Source of the DNA: Dactylosporangium roseum
GTDB lineage: Bacteria > Actinomycetota > Actinomycetes > Mycobacteriales > Micromonosporaceae
NCBI RefSeq assembly: GCF_025264685.1
Contig: NZ_CP073721.1
Coordinates: 1,479,001-1,543,000 of the forward strand
Direction of reading: 5' to 3'
Length of the DNA: 64,000 bases
The position numbers were made by a program, and so were the translations under genes. Shown here piece by piece: positions 11,051-21,823 of this stretch. The notes under the pieces were generated by a model, which saw nothing but the letters and a program-made list of their open reading frames with translations, ran no database searches and was not told the DNA's origin. Numbering within the stretch: the first letter of the stretch is position 1; each line of letters opens with the position of its first letter.

Positions 11051-12544
11051 ATGAGCACCGTGACGCAGATGTCGTACGACGAGACGGTGGCCCGGTTCGA
11101 GCCGGTCATCGGCCTGGAGACCCACGTCGAACTGGGCACCAACACCAAGATGTTCTGCGGCTGCCCGACCACGTTCGGCGCCGAGCCCAACACGCAGGTC
11201 TGCCCGGTCTGTCTCGGCCTGCCCGGCGCGCTGCCCGTCGCCAACCGGGCCGCGATCGAGGCGACGATCCGCATCGGCCTGGCGCTCAACTGCTCGATCG
11301 CACCGTGGGGCCGGTTCGCGCGGAAGAACTACTTCTACCCGGACATGCCGAAGAACTTCCAGATCAGCCAGTACGACGAGCCGCTGTGCGTCGACGGTTA
11401 CCTCGACGTCGAGATGGAGGGCGAGCTCGTGCGCATCGGGATCGAGCGGGTGCACCTGGAGGAGGACACTGGCAAGACCCTGCACGTCGGCGGCGCGACC
11501 GGACGCATCCACGGCGCGACCGAGTCGCTCGTCGACTACAACCGGGCGGGCATCCCGCTCGTCGAGATCGTCACCAAGCCGGTCCCCGGCACCGGCGCCG
11601 GTGCGCCGCAGGTCGCCCGCGCGTACGTCACCGAGCTGCGCGACGTGATCCGCACTCTCGGCGTCTCCGACGTCCGCATGGAGCAGGGCTCGCTGCGCTG
11701 CGACGTGAATACGTCGCTGAACCGCCCGGGCTCGCCGTGGGGCACCCGGACCGAGACCAAGAACGTCAACTCGCTGCGCAGCGTCGAGCGAGCGGTCCGT
11801 TCGGAGATCATCCGCCAGGGATCGGTACTGGAGGCAGGCGGCACGATCGTCCAGGAGACCCGCCACTTCCACGAGGACACCGGCGACACGACCTCGGGCC
11901 GCAGCAAGGAGACGGCGACCGACTACCGGTACTTCCCTGAGCCCGACCTGGTGCCGCTGGCCCCGGCGGCGGAGTGGGTCGAGGAGCTGCGGTCCGCGCT
12001 GCCCGAGCTGCCACGGGTCCGCCGGGCACGGATGCAGTCGGACTGGGGCTTCTCGGATCTTGACATGCAGTCCGTCGTCAACGCGGGCGCGGTGGAGCTG
12101 ATCTCGGCGACGGTGTCGGCCGGCGCGACCCCCGCGGCCGCCCGCAAGTGGTGGCTGGGCGAGCTGGCCCGTCGCGCGAACGAGACCGAGGCCGAGCTCG
12201 ACGCCCTGGGTGTGACCCCGGCCGCGGTCGCCGAGCTCCAGGCGCTCGTCGACTCCGGCAAGATCAACGACAAGCTGGCGCGGGTCGTCCTGGAGGGCGT
12301 CATGGCCGGCGAGGGCACCCCGGCCGAGGTGGTGTCGTCACGCGGCCTGGAGGTCGTATCCGACGAGGGTGCCCTGACGAAGGCGGTCGACGAGGCGATC
12401 GCGGCCAACCCGGACATCGCGGCGAAGGTCCGCGACGGCAAGGTGGCGGCCGCCGGCGCCCTGGTGGGTGCCGTGATGAAGGCGACCGCCGGCAAGGCGG
12501 ACGCCAAGACGGTGCGCGAGCTGATCATCACCCGCCTGTCCTAA
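11051..12544 (+). CDS. gatB: Glutamyl-tRNA(Gln) amidotransferase subunit B
   Basis: Subunit that binds and phosphorylates the mischarged Glu-tRNA before amidation. The 497 residues match the family. Visible motifs are [10 protein letters not shown], the zinc-binding cysteines FCGCP and [25 protein letters not shown] and a C-terminal YqeY-like helical tail. Its promoter should lie in 10970-11050, divergent from the DUF4236 gene, because a terminator separates it from gatA. Its TAA stop is the first part of a large palindrome (12543-12670). Confidence 0.97.
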   Translation: MSTVTQMSYDETVARFEPVIGLETHVELGTNTKMFCGCPTTFGAEPNTQVCPVCLGLPGALPVANRAAIEATIRIGLALNCSIAPWGRFARKNYFYPDMPKNFQISQYDEPLCVDGYLDVEMEGELVRIGIERVHLEEDTGKTLHVGGATGRIHGATESLVDYNRAGIPLVEIVTKPVPGTGAGAPQVARAYVTELRDVIRTLGVSDVRMEQGSLRCDVNTSLNRPGSPWGTRTETKNVNSLRSVERAVRSEIIRQGSVLEAGGTIVQETRHFHEDTGDTTSGRSKETATDYRYFPEPDLVPLAPAAEWVEELRSALPELPRVRRARMQSDWGFSDLDMQSVVNAGAVELISATVSAGATPAAARKWWLGELARRANETEAELDALGVTPAAVAELQALVDSGKINDKLARVVLEGVMAGEGTPAEVVSSRGLEVVSDEGALTKAVDEAIAANPDIAAKVRDGKVAAAGALVGAVMKATAGKADAKTVRELIITRLS

Positions 12545-12670
12545 CCCCCTCCCCCTTCCTCTCGCGTTGATCATGCACTTGTGGTGCCTCGACACTCCCG
12601 CGATGTCCGGGTTTGTCAGGCACCACAACTGCATGATCAACGCGAAAGGAAGGGGGAGGGGGAGGGGGTT
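12543..12670. repeat. Large palindromic element between gatB and the metallophosphoesterase gene
   Basis: A left arm (12543-12589) and a right arm (12618-12670) are reverse complements over almost their whole length. The core 27 bases (12563-12589 with 12618-12644) have one mismatch and contain TGATCATGCA. The outer portions are C/T-rich and G/A-rich tracts that differ by a few bases of repeat length. The spacer is 28 bases. It overlaps the gatB stop and encodes the last residues of the convergent phosphoesterase. It could end transcription from both sides. The TGATCA core is shared with repeats near 20.1 and 48.1 kb. Confidence 0.85.
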
Positions 12671-14319
12671 AGGGTCGGGGTCGGGGTGGCGCCGGGCTTT
12701 GTGTCCTCGGGGACGATGTGGCGCTGGAGGGCCACCTCGGTCAGGCCGGTGCCGCCGACCTGGATGTCGTCGTAGGCGGACAGGCGATGGTTCTCGTCGA
12801 AGTACAGGATGGAGAGCGCCAGCGGGAGGGGCTTTTCGCTTTCGAGGCCGCGCAGGCCGGCGCCGCCCGTCGAGCCCTCCACCATCAGCAGGGTGCGTTC
12901 CGTCGGCTGCTTCGGCGGTTGCGGGCTCGCCGACGCGGAGGCCGACGCGGAGGCCGACGCCGACACCGACGGCGACGGGGCCGCGACGGCCATCGGCGCC
13001 GGCGCGTCCAGGCGGGTGATCGACCGTTGGTGCTTGTGGCCGGCCAGGACCAGCGGGCACGCGCCGGCCAGCGGCTGGGCGGCCACCGGGTCGTGGACCA
13101 GCGCGACGTCGACCGGCTTGTCGCCGGAGCGGATCTTCTCGGCCAGCAGTTCGCCCGAGGTGATCACCTGGTCGTGCTGCTGGTTGTTGGTCGTGTCGGT
13201 CGACTTGTCGGGCGTGAACCTGGGGTCGCCGATGCCGGCGAAGGTCAGGCCCTTGACCGTGGTGATCGAGTTGTCGAGGACGATCGCGTTGGGCTGGCGG
13301 GCGACCGCCGCCGCGGTCACGGTCGAGTCGTGGTTGCCGCGGATGTAGAGGTACGGGATGCGCAGCCGGCTGATCTCGTTGACGTACGACGCCTCCGGCT
13401 CGCTGCCCCAGTCGTTGATGTCGCCCGTGTCGACGATGACGTCGACGGCGAACTGGTCGGCCACCGAGCGGATCACGCCCCAGGCCGCCGGGTTGAGGTG
13501 CATGTCCGAGATGTGCAGGACCTTCGTCGCGCTGGTGTTCGGCTCGTAGACGGGCAGGGCGGAGATCGTGCCGTAGAGCTTGCTGACGTTGAGCACGAGC
13601 TTCTGCAACTGCGCGCGGTACTCCTCGTAGCGGTCGGAGATCTTGCGCGCGTCACCGATGATGGCGGGCGCGTTGACGAGCAGGCCGCGGTAGGTCGGCT
13701 CCTGGATCGCGGCGGGCTTGAAGGTGAACACGGTCGCGCCGCCGGTCGAGGCGAGCGCGGCGACCACCAGGACGCCCGCGATCGCCGTCTCCCGCCGCGC
13801 CCGGAACGCCAGGCCGACCAGGACCATCGCGCCGAGGATGCCCGAGCCGGCGGTCTGTAGCGCCAGCCGGCGCACGCCGAGGTCGAGCTGGTCGACGGCG
13901 TCGTGGCTGATCTGCTCCAGGTTGCCGCCACCGTCGGCGACCACCGCCCGGGCGCGCGCCTCGTCCAGGGAATCCAGCCGGATGCGCAGGTGGACCGGGC
14001 CGTCGTGGCTGTCGAGCTCGAGCGAGCCCAGCGGCGGGATCTCGACCGACGTGTCGCCGTGCCAGGCCGGTAACAGCGACAACTGTGCCCGGAACGGCCC
14101 GATGTCCTGGGTGGTGGTGCCGCCCAGGGTCACGCCGATCAACATGCCGATCATGGCCACGACGCCGACGAGCGCGCCGCGCAGGACGCGCCGCAGCCGG
14201 GCGAGCGGCGGTGCGGCCGGCCGGATCGGACGGCGCCTCCGCCCGGCCGCCATGAGGATCGCCCGGCGCTGGACACGGCGGGCGGCCAGGGCGGCTCGTC
14301 GATGGAACGGAGACGTCAA
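12637..14319 (-). CDS. Membrane metallophosphoesterase (calcineurin-like)
   Basis: Predicted phosphoesterase of 560 residues with an Arg-rich N-terminus, a transmembrane segment near residues 47-67 and a second hydrophobic region near 160-205. The metal-binding motifs appear in order: SDMH, DTGDIND, GNHDS, a VALVHDP histidine and GHKH. A low-complexity Ser-Ala insert of about 14 residues ([10 protein letters not shown]) interrupts the catalytic domain after GHKH, encoded by a GAGGCCGACGC-type tandem repeat near 12935-12975. The C-terminal Thr/Pro tail is encoded by the palindrome at 12543-12670. Substrate unknown. The start ATG overlaps the stop of the upstream dehydrogenase gene (ATGA), so both are in one operon. 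Confidence 0.85.
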   Translation of the reverse strand: MTSPFHRRAALAARRVQRRAILMAAGRRRRPIRPAAPPLARLRRVLRGALVGVVAMIGMLIGVTLGGTTTQDIGPFRAQLSLLPAWHGDTSVEIPPLGSLELDSHDGPVHLRIRLDSLDEARARAVVADGGGNLEQISHDAVDQLDLGVRRLALQTAGSGILGAMVLVGLAFRARRETAIAGVLVVAALASTGGATVFTFKPAAIQEPTYRGLLVNAPAIIGDARKISDRYEEYRAQLQKLVLNVSKLYGTISALPVYEPNTSATKVLHISDMHLNPAAWGVIRSVADQFAVDVIVDTGDINDWGSEPEASYVNEISRLRIPYLYIRGNHDSTVTAAAVARQPNAIVLDNSITTVKGLTFAGIGDPRFTPDKSTDTTNNQQHDQVITSGELLAEKIRSGDKPVDVALVHDPVAAQPLAGACPLVLAGHKHQRSITRLDAPAPMAVAAPSPSVSASASASASASASPQPPKQPTERTLLMVEGSTGGAGLRGLESEKPLPLALSILYFDENHRLSAYDDIQVGGTGLTEVALQRHIVPEDTKPGATPTPTLTPSPSPFLSR

Positions 14320-15518
14320 CTCTTGCCGGCCTCACCGACGTTGCTGATCACGATTCGGAGGAGTTTGTCGTCGTCGGCCTTCGGCGTGCCGCGGCCGTCC
14401 TTGTTGGAGGTCGAGATCCACACGCTGCCGTCCGGGGCGAGCTGGGCGGCGCGCAGCCGGCCGTGGGCGCCCTTGAGCAGGGCGGTCGGCGCCCCGAAGA
14501 TGCCGCCGGCCTGGGTGACCTGCATGACGTACAGCCTGGCGCCCTTGAGGCAGGACGCGACCAGGTATCCGTCGACGTAGGTGAGACCCGAGCAGGACGC
14601 CTCGTCCGTCTTCCACACCTGGATCGGGTTGACGTACTTCGGGTCGCTGCCCTTGCCCTCGACCGCGGGCCAGCCGTAGTTCTTCCCGGCTTCGATCATG
14701 TTGATCTCGTCCCAGTTGCCGGCGCCGAACTCCACCGCATACAGCCGCTTGCTGTCGTCCCAGGTGAACCCTTGCACGTTGCGATGTCCGTAGCTGTACA
14801 CCGCGGTGCCGAACGGGTTGCCGGGCGCCGGCTTCCCGTCGGGCTGGACGCGCAGGATCTTGCCGCCGAGGCTGTTGAGGTCCTGCGCGGTCTCCGGCCT
14901 GGCGCCGTCACCGGTCGAGACGTAGAGGAAGCCGTCGGGGCCGAAGTGGATCTGGCCGCCGTTGTGGATGGTCGACTTCGGGATGCCGGTGAGGATCGGC
15001 GTCGGCTGCTGGCCGAGCACGAACTTGCCGACCCGGTTGTCGTCCTTCGCCGTGTAGTAGACGAACACGGTCTTGTCGGTCTCGTAGTCGGGCGACACGG
15101 CGATGCCCATGAGGCCGCCCTCGCCACCCGGCACCGCGTCGCCGATCTTCTGGAGCTCGGCCACCTGGAGCCCGTCGGACGTCGACTCCTTGCCGACCTT
15201 GAGCAGCCGCTTGCTGTCACGCTCGGTGACCAGAGCGGAACCGTCCGGCAGGAATGCGATGCCCCACGGCACCGCAAGACCCTTGGCCAGGACCGTCGTG
15301 GCCACCTCGGTCTGACCGCCGCCCTCAGCACCGCCGGAACCCGAGACTGTGGGATACGGCGAGAGCTTCGGCGGTGAACCCAGCTCATCAGGCGGCGGAG
15401 GCCCGAACGAGCAGGCTCCCAGGGCCAGAACCGTCGCCACCGCGGCGATCAGGCTCCGGCCGATGTGTCGGTACGTCCGGGCGCTCACCCGGCCAAGACT
15501 AGCGTCGCCGGACATCAT
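14316..15518 (-). CDS. PQQ-dependent sugar dehydrogenase-like lipoprotein (GSDH/sorbosone dehydrogenase family)
   Basis: Predicted cell-surface beta-propeller of 400 residues. A signal peptide ending in a lipobox (LALGAC, Cys about 36) is followed by a Pro/Ser-rich linker. Typical GSDH motifs follow: [26 protein letters not shown] with the expected active-site histidine, LYVSTGDGA and GHRNVQGF. The start is ATG 15518 because AAAGGTGG lies directly upstream; GTG 15488 is an alternative that also leaves an intact signal peptide. It is translationally coupled to the metallophosphoesterase gene. The real substrate cannot be read from sequence. Confidence 0.85.
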   Translation of the reverse strand: MMSGDASLGRVSARTYRHIGRSLIAAVATVLALGACSFGPPPPDELGSPPKLSPYPTVSGSGGAEGGGQTEVATTVLAKGLAVPWGIAFLPDGSALVTERDSKRLLKVGKESTSDGLQVAELQKIGDAVPGGEGGLMGIAVSPDYETDKTVFVYYTAKDDNRVGKFVLGQQPTPILTGIPKSTIHNGGQIHFGPDGFLYVSTGDGARPETAQDLNSLGGKILRVQPDGKPAPGNPFGTAVYSYGHRNVQGFTWDDSKRLYAVEFGAGNWDEINMIEAGKNYGWPAVEGKGSDPKYVNPIQVWKTDEASCSGLTYVDGYLVASCLKGARLYVMQVTQAGGIFGAPTALLKGAHGRLRAAQLAPDGSVWISTSNKDGRGTPKADDDKLLRIVISNVGEAGKS

Positions 15519-15596
15519 TCCACCTTTCAGTCACGACCAGAGGAGCCACATGGCGCCCGGTGCGTTCCGACGGCGGCAACCCGCATCATCGAATCC

Positions 15597-16520
15597 ATGA
15601 CGAACACGACGAAGATCTGGATCCCGCACGAGCGCGGGTCCGACCTGCTCGGCCCGGTGCCCGAAGGCTGCCGCGTCGAGATCATGCCGAGCCCGGACGA
15701 ACTGCCGTCCGACCCGGCCGACGTCGTGTTCTGGGTGCCGCCGTTCCTGGCCAAGCCCGACGTCGTGACCCTGGCCGAGCGGATGCCGGCACTGCGGGTC
15801 GTCCAGCTCATGACTGCCGGCGCGGACGCCTGGACCGGCCGGCTGCCGTCCCGGGTCACGCTGTGCGACGCGCGGGGCGTGCACGACTCGTCGACCGCGG
15901 AGTGGGTCGTCGCCGCGATCCTCGCCTTCCTTCGGGACTTCCCGGTGTTCGCGCGGGCTCAGGAGCGGGGGCACTGGGCGTACCGCCAAACGGGCGAACT
16001 CGCCGGGAAGCGCGTCCTGATCGTCGGCTCGGGCTCGATCGGGCGGGCGCTGGAGGCCCGGCTGCTGCCGTTCGAGGTGTCGGTGACGCGGGTCGCCCGG
16101 CGGCCGCGGCCCGGCGTGCACGGCGTGGCGGAGCTGGCCGGGCTGCTGCCGTCGGCGGACATCGTGGTGCTGCTCGTGCCGCTGACGGCGGAGACGATCA
16201 GGCTGGTGGACAAGGCGTTCCTGGGCCGGCTGCCCGACGGTGCGCTGCTGGTCAACGCGGCCCGCGGGCCGGTCGTCGACACCGAGGCGATCATGGCGGA
16301 GGTGTCCGGCGGCCGCATCGGCTTCGCCGCGGACGTGATCGACCCCGAACCGTTGCCGTCCGATCACCCGTTGTGGCGACTGCCGAACGTCTTGCTCACC
16401 CCGCACGTGGCCGGGTCGGTGCGCGGACTGTTGCCGCGGGCGTACGGGCTGGCGGGGGAGCAACTGCGCCGGTTCGTGGCGGGAGCGCCGCTCGACAACG
16501 TCGTCAGCGACGGCTACTGA
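15597..16520 (+). CDS. D-isomer-specific 2-hydroxyacid dehydrogenase family protein
   Basis: NAD(P)-dependent oxidoreductase of 307 residues. The cofactor motif GSGSIG lies near residues 145-150. Catalytic residues follow the family pattern: Arg223 in NAARGP, Glu251 in DPEPLP and His270 in TPHVAG. The substrate is unknown; it differs from the long SerA at 28 kb and lacks an ACT domain. The start ATG 15597 gives MTNTTKIWIP, about 80 bases from the divergent dehydrogenase lipoprotein. Its 3' end overlaps the convergent PH-like gene by 7 bases. Confidence 0.9.
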   Translation: MTNTTKIWIPHERGSDLLGPVPEGCRVEIMPSPDELPSDPADVVFWVPPFLAKPDVVTLAERMPALRVVQLMTAGADAWTGRLPSRVTLCDARGVHDSSTAEWVVAAILAFLRDFPVFARAQERGHWAYRQTGELAGKRVLIVGSGSIGRALEARLLPFEVSVTRVARRPRPGVHGVAELAGLLPSADIVVLLVPLTAETIRLVDKAFLGRLPDGALLVNAARGPVVDTEAIMAEVSGGRIGFAADVIDPEPLPSDHPLWRLPNVLLTPHVAGSVRGLLPRAYGLAGEQLRRFVAGAPLDNVVSDGY

Positions 16521-16885
16521 GCCTTTTCCAGCTCCTTGCCGCTCGCCTCGATCACTCGCGGGAGATCGTCGGCGCGGACGGCGTCGAGGGTGACCAGGTG
16601 GCCGTTGGCCAGCCGGGCCTGCACGGAGCCGCCCTGGGCGACGAGCCCGTCGACGGCGGCCCACAGGAACCGGCGGCTGCCCAGCAGGGCCCGCACGGTG
16701 AAGCCGCCCTCGTCGACGTCGGTGCCGGCCCGCCACGCCCACACGGTCACGGCCAGCGGGATCAGCGGCACGGGCAGGAACCAGAGGCTCTCGGCGAGCA
16801 GCGGCACGGCGCCGATCACGGTGATGGCGGCCGCGACGGCGATCGCGGCGCTGCGCCGGAACTTGACCTTGACCTGGTTGCTCAC
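16514..16885 (-). CDS. Small PH-domain-like membrane protein
   Basis: A 123-residue protein with two closely spaced hydrophobic segments (about 13-32 and 35-50), followed by a compact cytosolic domain with DEGGFTVRALLGSRRF.W. That pattern resembles the bacterial PH family found in many small actinobacterial membrane proteins. Function unknown. It overlaps the convergent hydroxyacid dehydrogenase gene by 7 bases. Confidence 0.75.
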   Translation of the reverse strand: MSNQVKVKFRRSAAIAVAAAITVIGAVPLLAESLWFLPVPLIPLAVTVWAWRAGTDVDEGGFTVRALLGSRRFLWAAVDGLVAQGGSVQARLANGHLVTLDAVRADDLPRVIEASGKELEKAQ

Positions 16886-17059
16886 CCTGCCATCCTCCCA
16901 TCTCCCGGGGACCGGTTTCTGCCGGTGGGTGGAGACATACTGACGGCCGTGGGGATCCTCTCGCTCGACACGTCCGGCGGGGTTACGCTCGGTGCCGTGT
17001 TGGACGAGATCGGCACCCGTCGGCCCCGGGTGCTGCCGTCGATGGCGGGAGGCTAGGAC

Positions 17060-19903
17060 TTGACGACCGCAAACTCCTGGGTCGCCGGGGTCAAGAGCAG
17101 CCGCCGCGTCGGTGTGCGCCCGACCGGGGTGCTCGCCGGCGCGCTGCTCGTCACCGCCACGCTCGTCGCGCTCGTCGTCGCCGGCTGGGGCATCAAGGAG
17201 TTCAGCATCCTGTGGGGCGCCGCCGCCGTCGTGTCACTCGCCGGGGTCCTCACCCTCACGCTGCGCGGCTTTCCGCTCTTCGCCATCCTGACGGCGGTGG
17301 CCGGTGCCGTCGTCTGGGGCGCCGCGACCCGCACCTGGCTGCCCGAGAGCTGGTTCGACCTGGTCGGGCTGCTCAAGTTCATCGGCATCAACCTGGCCTT
17401 CGACGTGCCGCTCGTCGGCGGCTTCCTGTCCGCACTCGTGCTCGACGCCCGGCGCCTCTCCCGAGCCTCGATCGAGGAGGCTGTGAGCGGCCGCCGCTGG
17501 TGGGGTGAGCCCGACGACCACCTGCCGCGGCTCAAGGAGTTGGAGGCGCTGCCCTCGGCCCGGTTCTTCGCGCTCGGCGAGGGCGGCTGCACCCATCTCG
17601 TGGTCGCCGGCCGCCGGGTGGCACTGTTCCTGCCGACGGTCTGGCCGCACGGCGAGTTCACGATGGACACCGCCGGCCAGGTCCTGCGCGGCGGCCGGCT
17701 GTTCGTCCCCGGCTCGGAGGACGTCGACGGCCTCGCCGCCGAGGTGCACACCTGGCGCGAGCAACTGGCAAAGGTCGGCGCCGCGGTCCGGGGCTATCTC
17801 GTGGTCGCGCCGCCCCGGGGCGACGCGACCACGGACCTCGCCATCTCCGTCGCGCCCGGCGAGCACCTCCAGTTGGTCCACGCGCACGAGATGGCGGAGG
17901 CGGCGGGGCGCTGGCTGGCCGCCGAGCCGTACCGGGTGGACATCGCGGTCATGGAGCGCCTGCTGAAGATCGCCTCCGGCAGCCAGTTGCCCGAGCCGTC
18001 GCCGTTGGCCCGCACGTTCGCCCGAGAGGCCGCGACCCAGCCCGCGAGCCGCGCCGCACTGCCCACCGACGCGGCGTTCGCCGCGGCCGCCGGCGAGACC
18101 GAGGACGTCGCCGACGAGCGCAAGAGCCCGGTGCGCGGCCGGTTGGGCCGGCTCACGCGGGGCGCCGACCCTCGCACCCGCGACGAGTCCGGCTCCATCC
18201 CGGCCGACGGAGCTTCCGCTTTGGAGGCCGCCGACCGGGATTCCGTCGCATCCGGCTCCGCCGACTCGGGGGAGTCCCGGTCGACCCGCGAGCTGGTCGG
18301 CGCCTGGGACAGCGACTCGGCGAGCCGGCTGGCGGCCTGGGCGGCCGACGACCCCCCGCCCACCGAGATGCCCCGGGCCGGCCGGCGAGCCCGCCACGAG
18401 GCGCCCGAGGACGACCTGTCCTCGCCGGTATCCTCGTGGTCCTCGCCGCCGGCCGACCGGCTGAACACCGGCGAGTTCGTCGTGCCCGCCGTGCCCGGCG
18501 AGCCGTCCCGCTGGTCGAACGCCGGCGACGGCTTCCCGGTGATGTACGAGACCGGGACCTGGCCCGCGTCGAGCCCCGAGACCACGCCGTCGTCCAGGTG
18601 GGAGCCGCGTGCCGACCCGGCCGAGTCCGTGCCCCGGGCCGGCCGGCGCCGTGCCCGCTCGGACGAGGACGAGCCCCCGGCGACGCCGCTGTCGACAGGG
18701 TCGTTCGGTTACAGCACACCGGCGCCGCCGCCCATCGTCCCGGCCGGCGCCACCACGAGCGGGAGTCCGGACACCCAGCCTTCTTCGCCGCCACCGGCCG
18801 CCGTCCGGCCGGCCGCTCGTCCGGTGGTGCCGCCGCCGGCCGTCGCTCGTCCGTCTGTGCCGCCGCCGGCCGCGCGGCCCGTTGTTCCGCCGTCCTCAGC
18901 CGCGCCGCCGCCGTCCTCAGCCGCGCCGCCGCCGGCGGGGCGGCCGTCGTGGAGCGGCGGCCTGTTCGACGAGGTCGTGCCCGATCTGGTCGCCGAGCCG
19001 TTCGAGCTGCGTCGCTCCTGGGAGCCCGACCCGGCGGCCCGTTCCGCGCGCCGTCGCGAGCGGACCCAGCCGGCCGAGCCGCGGCCGTCCTCCGGCGGTC
19101 CCGCGCAGGCCGTTCCGGACGCGTCGTCCAGCGGCCCGCCGGTGCGTGATCTGCCGGTCCGTGATCTGCCGGTGACGCCGCCTCCGCCGGTCGACGAGGG
19201 CCCGGCCTGGTGGGAGCCGGAGGCGGCCAAGCCCGTCCGCGACCCGAAGCCGGCCGAGAGCGGCGGCAAGCGTTCGCGCTGGGGTCGGGCCAAGTCGTCC
19301 GACAAACCCGATAAGCCAGATAAGCCCGACAAGCAGGAGCTTGCCGAGCCGGTCACCGTCGGCAAGGCCACGGAGGCCACGACCCGCTGGGACCGCTTCG
19401 GTTCGGCTGCTGGACCTGACGAGACGTCCAGCCGGTCGTCCGGACCGAGGCCGGACGAGTCGGTGGGCCGTCGGGGTGGGACCGGTTCGGCGGCACGCTC
19501 CGACGAGCCCGCGGGCCGGTGGGACAGTCCCGGTTCGGTCGAGCAGGCCGGCACGTCGACGAGCCGGTGGGATCGTCTGGGGGCGGCCGAGGGCGGCGAC
19601 GATCGGACGTTCCGGCGGGACAGCTCGGCGGCGGGCCGGGAGGTCGGCACGGAGCGCCCGGCGTGGGCCACCGAATCGACGTCGAGCTACGAGAGTGACC
19701 CGAGCGGCGAGTTCGCTCCCGGCCGCCGGTCGAGCCCCGACCCGGAGGACCGCCCAGGCGACTCCGGCGATCGTGGGTCGTTGCCCGCCCGGCGACAGCG
19801 TGACTTCAACTTCGACGACGACGTCAAGCCACTGGAACTCAACCTCGACGAGGAGCCCCGCAACAAGGAGGGCCGCGGCCGCCGCTTCCTGCGCCGAAAA
19901 TAG
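17060..19903 (+). CDS. Large membrane protein with a long disordered C-terminal tail
   Basis: A 947-residue protein of unknown function. Residues 20-130 hold about four hydrophobic segments. Residues 150-300 form a compact domain with THLVVAGRRVALF, which faintly recalls NERD-type domains, but I cannot assign it. Residues 320-920 are low-complexity, rich in Pro, Ser, Arg and Asp, with internal repeats: DKPDKPDKPDK, VRDLPVRDLP, PPSSAAPPPSSAAPPP and several TRWDRFGS/SRWDRLG-type units. The acidic-then-basic C-terminus ends in RRFLRRK. The start is TTG 17060 with GGGAGG about eight bases upstream. The tail suggests a scaffold at the membrane; that is inference. Confidence 0.75.
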   Translation: MTTANSWVAGVKSSRRVGVRPTGVLAGALLVTATLVALVVAGWGIKEFSILWGAAAVVSLAGVLTLTLRGFPLFAILTAVAGAVVWGAATRTWLPESWFDLVGLLKFIGINLAFDVPLVGGFLSALVLDARRLSRASIEEAVSGRRWWGEPDDHLPRLKELEALPSARFFALGEGGCTHLVVAGRRVALFLPTVWPHGEFTMDTAGQVLRGGRLFVPGSEDVDGLAAEVHTWREQLAKVGAAVRGYLVVAPPRGDATTDLAISVAPGEHLQLVHAHEMAEAAGRWLAAEPYRVDIAVMERLLKIASGSQLPEPSPLARTFAREAATQPASRAALPTDAAFAAAAGETEDVADERKSPVRGRLGRLTRGADPRTRDESGSIPADGASALEAADRDSVASGSADSGESRSTRELVGAWDSDSASRLAAWAADDPPPTEMPRAGRRARHEAPEDDLSSPVSSWSSPPADRLNTGEFVVPAVPGEPSRWSNAGDGFPVMYETGTWPASSPETTPSSRWEPRADPAESVPRAGRRRARSDEDEPPATPLSTGSFGYSTPAPPPIVPAGATTSGSPDTQPSSPPPAAVRPAARPVVPPPAVARPSVPPPAARPVVPPSSAAPPPSSAAPPPAGRPSWSGGLFDEVVPDLVAEPFELRRSWEPDPAARSARRRERTQPAEPRPSSGGPAQAVPDASSSGPPVRDLPVRDLPVTPPPPVDEGPAWWEPEAAKPVRDPKPAESGGKRSRWGRAKSSDKPDKPDKPDKQELAEPVTVGKATEATTRWDRFGSAAGPDETSSRSSGPRPDESVGRRGGTGSAARSDEPAGRWDSPGSVEQAGTSTSRWDRLGAAEGGDDRTFRRDSSAAGREVGTERPAWATESTSSYESDPSGEFAPGRRSSPDPEDRPGDSGDRGSLPARRQRDFNFDDDVKPLELNLDEEPRNKEGRGRRFLRRK

Positions 19904-19962
19904 CCTCGGCGGACCGGGCATTCGGGACATCACGATGCATCGGCGCTCATGTATGAGCGGGA

Positions 19963-20342
19963 CTTTCATGATCGCGAAGACTTGTGTGCCATGGGGTCGG
20001 CCGGCGACCCCGGTGTTGCGCTACGGGACGGTAACGCACAGTCGTGCCGGTGGTGTCTGTCGCTCATGATCGCCGCTGGACCCGGGGCGACGCGTTCCGG
20101 GCCGGGCGACTGCATGATCATGGGAAAGATGTGGCTATCGGGGCAGCCACATCCTTCCCATGATCATGGGATCGAGCGCCTGGCGGCGGATTGGGCCGGA
20201 ACGGGCGCCGGTCGGCGCGCCTCGGCGACGCTTCGCGAGACCGCGGCCCAATTGTCTGCCCTGTTCGGGTTGACCAGGGGGTGCCGGGGCTGAACTTCGC
20301 GCCCTGTGGCATAGGTGCGGCAAGTCTTCAGGATCATGAAAG
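19963..20342. repeat. MITE-like palindromic repeat, copy A
   Basis: A 380-base non-coding element bounded by 22-base terminal inverted repeats (19963-19984 and 20321-20342, 20 of 22 matching). At its centre is a hairpin with 24-base arms (20113-20136 and 20145-20168, one mismatch) containing CATGATCATG. Its left half (about 20008-20112) and right half (about 20170-20300) align with copy B at 47.9-48.25 kb in the same orientation, including an identical ACGCACAGTCGTGC and CGGCGCGCCTCGGCGAC. No transposase is present. It occupies most of the intergenic stretch 19904-20398. Confidence 0.75.
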
Positions 20343-20352
20343 CACGGCGATA

Positions 20353-20386
20353 GCGGCGCGGAACGCCGACGGGCGATCCGCGCCGC
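20353..20386 (-). terminator. Hairpin terminator after glyA
   Basis: Perfect 10-base-pair GC stem (20353-20362 with 20377-20386) and a 14-base loop, 13 bases beyond the glyA stop on the minus strand. No T-run follows. Confidence 0.6.
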
Positions 20387-20398
20387 TCGCGGCACGGG

Positions 20399-21661
<1,263 letters not shown>

Positions 21662-21679
21662 GAGCTGCCTCCTGGCGTT

Positions 21680-21783
21680 CAGCCGATCGGGCACCCAGGC
21701 GCGCGGTGCCAGCGATGCAATGGGAGCTCCCCGGTGGTCGGTTCCACCTTGATGTGCGCCAGTCGCGGGTACCCCGAGATGGT
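21680..21783 (-). promoter_or_regulatory. ZTP (pfl) riboswitch upstream of glyA
   Basis: On the minus strand the glyA leader contains, in order, the conserved pieces of the pfl/ZTP aptamer: CGCGACTGGCG, AAGGTGGAA, CCACCGGGGAGC and CGCCTGGGTGCCC. The spacing fits the two subdomains that meet in a pseudoknot. The aptamer ends about 15-20 bases before the AGGAGG of glyA, so control of translation start is plausible. Known ZTP riboswitches sense ZTP/ZMP and commonly precede glyA, purH or folate genes. Confidence 0.85.
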
Positions 21784-21823
21784 AGTCCACAACCGGACCG
21801 GCATCCGCGGGGTACGGCGCACG

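Noticed and set aside
16950..17056. A 35-codon plus-strand ORF just before the 947-residue protein gene
   Set aside because: No Shine-Dalgarno, no family and it lies where the promoter of the large gene should be. Kept only as a note.
20118..20395. Small ORFs within repeat copy A
   Set aside because: The frames are not conserved in copy B and are interrupted by indels between copies, so the element is treated as non-coding.
21662..21790. A 43-codon N-terminal extension of GlyA
   Set aside because: The stretch is the ZTP riboswitch; the internal ATG at 21661 has AGGAGG and aligns with SHMT N-termini.
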